Part shown: piece after piece, positions 59,504-64,000 of the stretch
Numbering within the stretch: position 1 is the stretch's first letter
How the letters are laid out: the number at the start of each line of letters is the position of its first letter
DNA from: Opitutaceae bacterium
GTDB lineage: Bacteria > Verrucomicrobiota > Verrucomicrobiia > Opitutales > Opitutaceae
Assembly (NCBI GenBank): GCA_005792355.1
Contig: SXSC01000367.1
Span: 1 to 64,000 of the forward strand
Reading direction: 5' to 3'
DNA length: 64,000 bases
Translations under genes and position numbers: made by a program
Notes under the pieces: generated by a model
Told to the model about the DNA's origin: nothing
Seen by the model: the letters and a program-made list of their open reading frames with translations, nothing else
Database searches by the model: none

Positions 59504-62500
59504 ATGCAGCCCCAACGCAAACGACTGGTCGCGCCTTGGAGCGCGTGTATCCACAGAATGGTGGCGCGGGTGGCGTGGTTCGGTTTCGCGCTGGCGATGC
59601 TCACCGCGCCGACGGTACTGCGCGCGGCCACCGTCACGTGGAACGGGGGCGCCACCGATAACCTCTTCTCGTCGGCGGCAAACTGGGGCGGCACCGCGCC
59701 CACCAGCGGCACCGGAACCCTGCTGGCTTTCGCGGGCGGCACCAGGCTCACCCCGAGCAACGATCAGACTAGTTTCACGTACGGCAGCATCACCTTCAAC
59801 GCCGGGGCGAGCGCCTTTACGGTCGGCGGCAATTCATTCACCCTGAGTGGAGTGACCGCCGCGATTACCAACCAGAGCGCCGCCACCCAGACAATCAATA
59901 ACAACATCGCCGTCGGCCAGGCGCAGACTTGGAAGGCCGAAAGCGGGGAGTTGGCTTTCGGCGGCGTTGTGGGCACCGGCGGGTTTGGCCTCACCCTTGA
60001 TAGCACCAAGACGAACAAGATTGCGCTCTCCAACACGATCAGCGGCACGGGCAGTCTGATCGTCAACCAAACCGGCACCAGCGTCGAAGCAGCGGCAGCT
60101 CTTAACAATACGTCGCTGAGCGGCGCCAATGCCTACTCGGGCGGCACCACGATCACCCGGGGCGTCTTGACCATCTCGAATGCCCTGGCGCTGGGCACCG
60201 GCCCAGTCTCGGTAAATGGCAGCGGCGTCCTTGTAGATCAAAGCGATGGCTCTCGCGCTCAGCTGCAACTGGAGGGCGTCACCGTCGCGGGACTGACCCT
60301 CACGCTTTCCGGCATCGGGGCCACCAATACCCTTACCACTCCCGCCGGCATCGACGGAGACGGAGCGCTGCGATCCATCGGCGCCACTTCGGGATGGACC
60401 GGAAACATTCTGCTGAGCGGCTCCACCGATGTGCATTTCCGGTCTGGAGGCACCACCTTGTTGATTTCCGGCAACGTCACCTCCCTCGCCAATCAAGGGC
60501 TCAACACCGGTGGCGGCGGCAACACGACCTTTAGCGGCGTCCTGGGCCTCGGGAGTGGCGGCGTCACAAAGATGGGGGCCGGCACGGTTACACTTTCAAA
60601 CGCAGGCAACACCTATACCGGGACCACCACGATCAACGCCGGCACGCTCTCCACGGGCAACATCGTGGTCAGCGCTGGCGCCAGCGGATTGGGCAACGCC
60701 ACCGCGGCCGTCCTCCTCGGCAATGCGACTAACACCGGTACGCTCTCGTACACTGGCTCCACCGCCACCTACACCCGCGGTTTCACCATCGGCGCCGGAG
60801 GCGGCAGGTTCGACACCACGACCGCCGGCCAGACCCTCACTATCGGCACCGGAGGCATCGCTGCAGGCGGCGTCTTCACCGTCGGCGGGGCGGGGAACAC
60901 CGCCATCAACAGCTCGATTTCGGGCGTGGGCGGTGTCACCAAGGCGGACGCCGGCACCCTCACCCTCGCCGGTACCAACACATACGCCGGCGGCACCACG
61001 CTCAATGCCGGCACGCTTAACATCAACAGCACCACCGCCCTCGGTGCGACCGCCAGCACGTTTACGATCAACGCGGGCACCACCATCGACAACACGAGCG
61101 GTGGCGCCATCACCCTTGCGAACAACAACGCGCAAAACTGGAACGGCAACTTCACCTTCACCGGCACGAACAACCTGAACCTCGGCACCGGCGCGGTAAC
61201 GATGAATGCCAGCCGCCAGATCACCACCACCGCCGGCAACCTCATCGTGAACGGCGCGATTTCCGGCAGCGGCTTCAGTCTCACCAAGGCCGGCGCCGGC
61301 GCCCTCACCCTGGGCGGCGCCAACGGCTACACTGGCGGCACGATCCTCAATGCTGGCACCCTGAATCTCAACAACGCGTCCGCGCTCGGGTCTGGCGCGT
61401 TCACCATCGCCGCCGGCACGACCATCGACAACACCAGCGGTGGAGCGATCACCCTCTCGACCAACAACGCCCAGTCTTGGAACGGCAACTTCACGTTCAC
61501 CGGCACGAACAACCTCAACCTCGGAACGGGCGCGGTCACCATGAGCGGAACTCGCGACCTGACGGTGAATTCCGGCGTCCTCACCGTTGGCGGCATCATC
61601 GGCGGTGGGGCGTTCGGCCTGACAAAATCAGGCGCCGGCACCCTCACCCTCACGGGCGCCAACACCTTCTCCGGCGGCACCACCCTCAACGCCGGCACGC
61701 TACGCGCCACGACCAGCACGGGGGCCCTCGGGGCCGGCGCCCTCACCCTTGCCGGCGGCACTCTCCAACTGGCCAATGACTCAAATTTGAACTTCGGGCG
61801 CAACACGGTCGTGACCAACAATGTCACCATCACGTCCGACCGGAGCACCGGCACCGGCGCCGGCACGACCCATACGCTCGGTACGCTCTCCATCGGCAAC
61901 CAGAAGACGCTCAACATCACCGCTGGCGCCAACGCCACGAGCAGCAACGCCGGTATCACGTTTGGGGCGACCACGCTCACCGGCGGCACCACCTTCAACG
62001 TCGTTAACAACGGCCTGGGCAGCACCACCGTCCTCACGCTCGGCGCGCTCGACGGCGGCGCCACGGTTCCCCGCACGCTCACCAAGACCGGCGATGGCAC
62101 CCTCACGCTCGGCACCAACGCGACGAATCTCGTCAATGGCACCGCGATCAACGTCACCGGAGGCACCCTGAACTCCAACACCGCCACCGCCCTCGGCTTG
62201 CTCGCCAACGTCACCGTACAGGGCTCCGGCGCCACCCTCGGCGTCGGTGCGACTCAGACTGTCGGCGCGCTCAACGGCTCAGGGAGCGGCACTGTCTCGC
62301 TCGGTGCCAACACGCTCACGGTCGGCACCACCAACAATCTCGATTCAAACTTCACCGGCACCATCACCAGCACCGGCGGCGGCCTCACCAAGGCCGGCAA
62401 CGGCACCCTCACCGTCACCGGCAACAACACCTACACCGGCCTGACCACGATTTCTGGCGGCACCTTGAAACTCGGTTCCGCCGGCAATGCCACCAGCACC

Positions 62501-64000
62501 CCCCTCGGGACCACCGCCGGAGCCACCACCGTTTCCGCCGGCGGCGCCCTCGATCTCAACGGTATCACTCTCGCCAATACCGGCACCTTCGAAGGACTCA
62601 CGATTGCCGGCACCGGAGTCCGCTCCACGGGCGCCCTCACCAACACCGGCGCCGCCGCCACGTGGAACGGCACCGTCGCCCTCGGCGCCGCCACCAGCAT
62701 CGGCGGGACCGGTAATATTGTCCTCGCCGGCGTGGTCAGCGGCGCCAACGCCCTCACCAAGGTCGGCTCCAACACCCTCACCCTCCAAGCGGCCAACACC
62801 AACTCCAGCTCTGTCTTCATCAATCAGGGCGTGCTGAAACTCAGCGGTTCCGGCTCGATGACCGCCGTTGGTGCGAATGTTACTCTCAATCCCGGCGGCA
62901 CGCTTACGCTCGACGATAGCGGCGGAAACCTCGCCCGGCTGAACACCTTCGCCGTTATCACCGCCAACGGCGGCATCCTCAACTACACCCCCGCCACGAG
63001 CGGAACCACCGCTCAAACCGTAGGCCCCCTTACCCTGAATGGCGGGGCCACTCTAAACACCACTTCCACCGCAGGTACCGCCTCCACGTTGGCCTTTGGG
63101 GCGTTTACCCGCACGAGCGGCGGCACCATGACATTTTCAGGCGATACCAACTTTGGCGCCGCCAAAGGTCTCGTTACGTTCTTCAGTGGTACGACGTCGG
63201 TTTCCGGGGTTCTGCCGTGGGCCGTGGTCACGAAGGACGGCGGCTCCACCTACAATTTCGCGGATTACGTCAGCGGGATCGTCGCTCAAACGACCTACCA
63301 AACAGGAGCGGAAACCAACTGGTCGGCGAATACGGTCGAAGCGCGACCGAGTGCCGACCAGACACTCTCTAACAACCGCATCTTAAACGTACTCGCTCTC
63401 GATACCGGAATCGACGTCGCTCTCGGCACCAGAACCCTGACGATGGGCAACGGCACTAACCCCGGTGCCATTCTCCAGACTTCGGGCACCAGCGTGATAT
63501 CAGGGGGCGCCGGGGCACTGACATATGGAACCAAGGAAGCAATCTTCCACGTTTTCGGCAACCTTACCGTAAGCTCACTTGTCACCGGATCCGGCGGCCT
63601 CACCAAATCCGGCACCGGCACCCTTACCCTCTCTAACGCCAATCCGGGTTTGTCCGGCGCAGTGGAACTCAACCAAGGCATTCTTCGTGCCGTGACGAAC
63701 GCCAGCGCCCTCGGCACGGTTTCCGGCGGCCTCATCATCAACGGCGGCACGCTCGAACTCGCCGCGAACTCCGCCACCACGTTCGGTTACAACACCACCC
63801 TGAATAACAACGCCACGATCAAGTCCGACGTGGTGTCAGGGTCCACCGGAGTCGCGCAAACCTTGGGAACACTGGCCATGGGTAGCGTTAACAATCCCGT
63901 CGTGACGCTGAACATCGATCGCGGCAGCCTTGCGACCGGTGGCGCCCCGGCCATCACTTTTGGCGCGACGACACTCGCCGGGAGCGGATCCACGTTCAGC
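59504..64000 (+). CDS. Giant autotransporter-associated beta-strand repeat protein, 5' part
   Basis: The frame is open from the ATG at 59504 to the end of the window (1499 codons), so the gene is partial. A long N-terminus (RKRLVAPWSACIHRMVARVA) leads into a signal sequence (WFGFALAMLTAPTVLRAA). The rest is a beta-helical passenger with at least seven PATR-type repeats of the form LTKxGxGTLTLxxxNxYxGGTTLNAGTL; clear copies start near 60577, 60940, 61285, 61618, 62385, 62752 and 63598. A 113-codon internal duplication is visible (61082 against 61421). No barrel domain is within the window, so whether it is a true autotransporter or is anchored otherwise cannot be decided. It is divergent from the Ig-like surface gene. 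Confidence 0.88.
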   Translation, partial: MQPQRKRLVAPWSACIHRMVARVAWFGFALAMLTAPTVLRAATVTWNGGATDNLFSSAANWGGTAPTSGTGTLLAFAGGTRLTPSNDQTSFTYGSITFNAGASAFTVGGNSFTLSGVTAAITNQSAATQTINNNIAVGQAQTWKAESGELAFGGVVGTGGFGLTLDSTKTNKIALSNTISGTGSLIVNQTGTSVEAAAALNNTSLSGANAYSGGTTITRGVLTISNALALGTGPVSVNGSGVLVDQSDGSRAQLQLEGVTVAGLTLTLSGIGATNTLTTPAGIDGDGALRSIGATSGWTGNILLSGSTDVHFRSGGTTLLISGNVTSLANQGLNTGGGGNTTFSGVLGLGSGGVTKMGAGTVTLSNAGNTYTGTTTINAGTLSTGNIVVSAGASGLGNATAAVLLGNATNTGTLSYTGSTATYTRGFTIGAGGGRFDTTTAGQTLTIGTGGIAAGGVFTVGGAGNTAINSSISGVGGVTKADAGTLTLAGTNTYAGGTTLNAGTLNINSTTALGATASTFTINAGTTIDNTSGGAITLANNNAQNWNGNFTFTGTNNLNLGTGAVTMNASRQITTTAGNLIVNGAISGSGFSLTKAGAGALTLGGANGYTGGTILNAGTLNLNNASALGSGAFTIAAGTTIDNTSGGAITLSTNNAQSWNGNFTFTGTNNLNLGTGAVTMSGTRDLTVNSGVLTVGGIIGGGAFGLTKSGAGTLTLTGANTFSGGTTLNAGTLRATTSTGALGAGALTLAGGTLQLANDSNLNFGRNTVVTNNVTITSDRSTGTGAGTTHTLGTLSIGNQKTLNITAGANATSSNAGITFGATTLTGGTTFNVVNNGLGSTTVLTLGALDGGATVPRTLTKTGDGTLTLGTNATNLVNGTAINVTGGTLNSNTATALGLLANVTVQGSGATLGVGATQTVGALNGSGSGTVSLGANTLTVGTTNNLDSNFTGTITSTGGGLTKAGNGTLTVTGNNTYTGLTTISGGTLKLGSAGNATSTPLGTTAGATTVSAGGALDLNGITLANTGTFEGLTIAGTGVRSTGALTNTGAAATWNGTVALGAATSIGGTGNIVLAGVVSGANALTKVGSNTLTLQAANTNSSSVFINQGVLKLSGSGSMTAVGANVTLNPGGTLTLDDSGGNLARLNTFAVITANGGILNYTPATSGTTAQTVGPLTLNGGATLNTTSTAGTASTLAFGAFTRTSGGTMTFSGDTNFGAAKGLVTFFSGTTSVSGVLPWAVVTKDGGSTYNFADYVSGIVAQTTYQTGAETNWSANTVEARPSADQTLSNNRILNVLALDTGIDVALGTRTLTMGNGTNPGAILQTSGTSVISGGAGALTYGTKEAIFHVFGNLTVSSLVTGSGGLTKSGTGTLTLSNANPGLSGAVELNQGILRAVTNASALGTVSGGLIINGGTLELAANSATTFGYNTTLNNNATIKSDVVSGSTGVAQTLGTLAMGSVNNPVVTLNIDRGSLATGGAPAITFGATTLAGSGSTFS

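Noticed and set aside
61327-62235. Long minus-strand frame opposite the beta-strand-repeat gene
   Set aside because: Pro/Val-rich translation is the expected antisense of Thr/Gly/Asn repeat codons; no start or domain support.
1-64000. CRISPR array, prophage, IS element, rRNA or tRNA
   Set aside because: No regularly spaced direct repeats, transposase, integrase or structural-RNA signature was recognised; the tandem arrays are heptamers without spacers.

Overview
The window is a GC-rich chromosomal segment with about 35 genes, most probably from a Verrucomicrobiota bacterium of the Opitutaceae type (Opitutus/Lacunisphaera-like). This placement is an inference. It rests on the mix of long TonB-dependent receptors, S9 peptidases, a DUF1800/DUF1501 pair, HEAT-DUF1080 and Gfo/Idh/MocA proteins with Tat signals, a sulfatase, a giant beta-strand-repeat (autotransporter-associated) protein, a pyrophosphate-type phosphofructokinase and many palindromic intergenic repeats. 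No rRNA, tRNA, CRISPR array, transposase or integrase was seen.

Layout: 1-1390 holds the end of a urease operon (ureG fragment, ureD) and a small His-rich membrane protein. 1755-6005 holds rplM-rpsI, a DUF423 protein, a CCA-adding-type nucleotidyltransferase, a MOSC protein and a Uma2-family protein. 6180-23411 is a peptide/nutrient uptake region with four TonB-dependent receptors and two secreted prolyl-oligopeptidase-like enzymes. 23632-26073 holds the molybdenum-hydroxylase maturation genes xdhC and mobA/mocA, plus purE. 26264-29370 is a three-gene ECF sigma operon (sigma factor, small membrane protein, bactofilin-like/RDD membrane protein). 30005-35664 holds putA, a secreted protein of unknown function and the PPi-type phosphofructokinase. 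35835-41254 is a DUF1800-DUF1501-pseudopilin-like cluster. 41261-46000 holds a heparinase-like lyase, a Phd/VapC toxin-antitoxin pair and a TIR-TM-TPR protein. 46279-55585 holds YebC, a HEAT-DUF1080 protein, a Gfo/Idh/MocA oxidoreductase, a DUF2867-like NAD-binding protein, an N-sulfoglucosamine-sulfohydrolase-like sulfatase and a 3-hydroxyisobutyrate-dehydrogenase-like enzyme. 56200-64000 holds two divergent giant surface proteins.

The most unusual feature is the repeat content. A short palindrome (arms near AGGTTTTTGC / GCAAAAACCT around a 3-base spacer) occurs seven times; five or six copies sit on or directly next to stop codons, so that it encodes C-terminal tails of UreG, XdhC and MobA or begins at the stop codons of rplM and rpsI. 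Several other REP-like inverted repeats lie between genes, and one is embedded in frame in the TIR-TPR gene. Two heptanucleotide tandem arrays, a pair of long related inverted repeats near 13.7 and 29.7 kb, and twin ACTACGTAGT palindromes between the divergent surface genes are also notable. Strong rho-independent terminators were found downstream of two receptors and the Ig-like surface gene.
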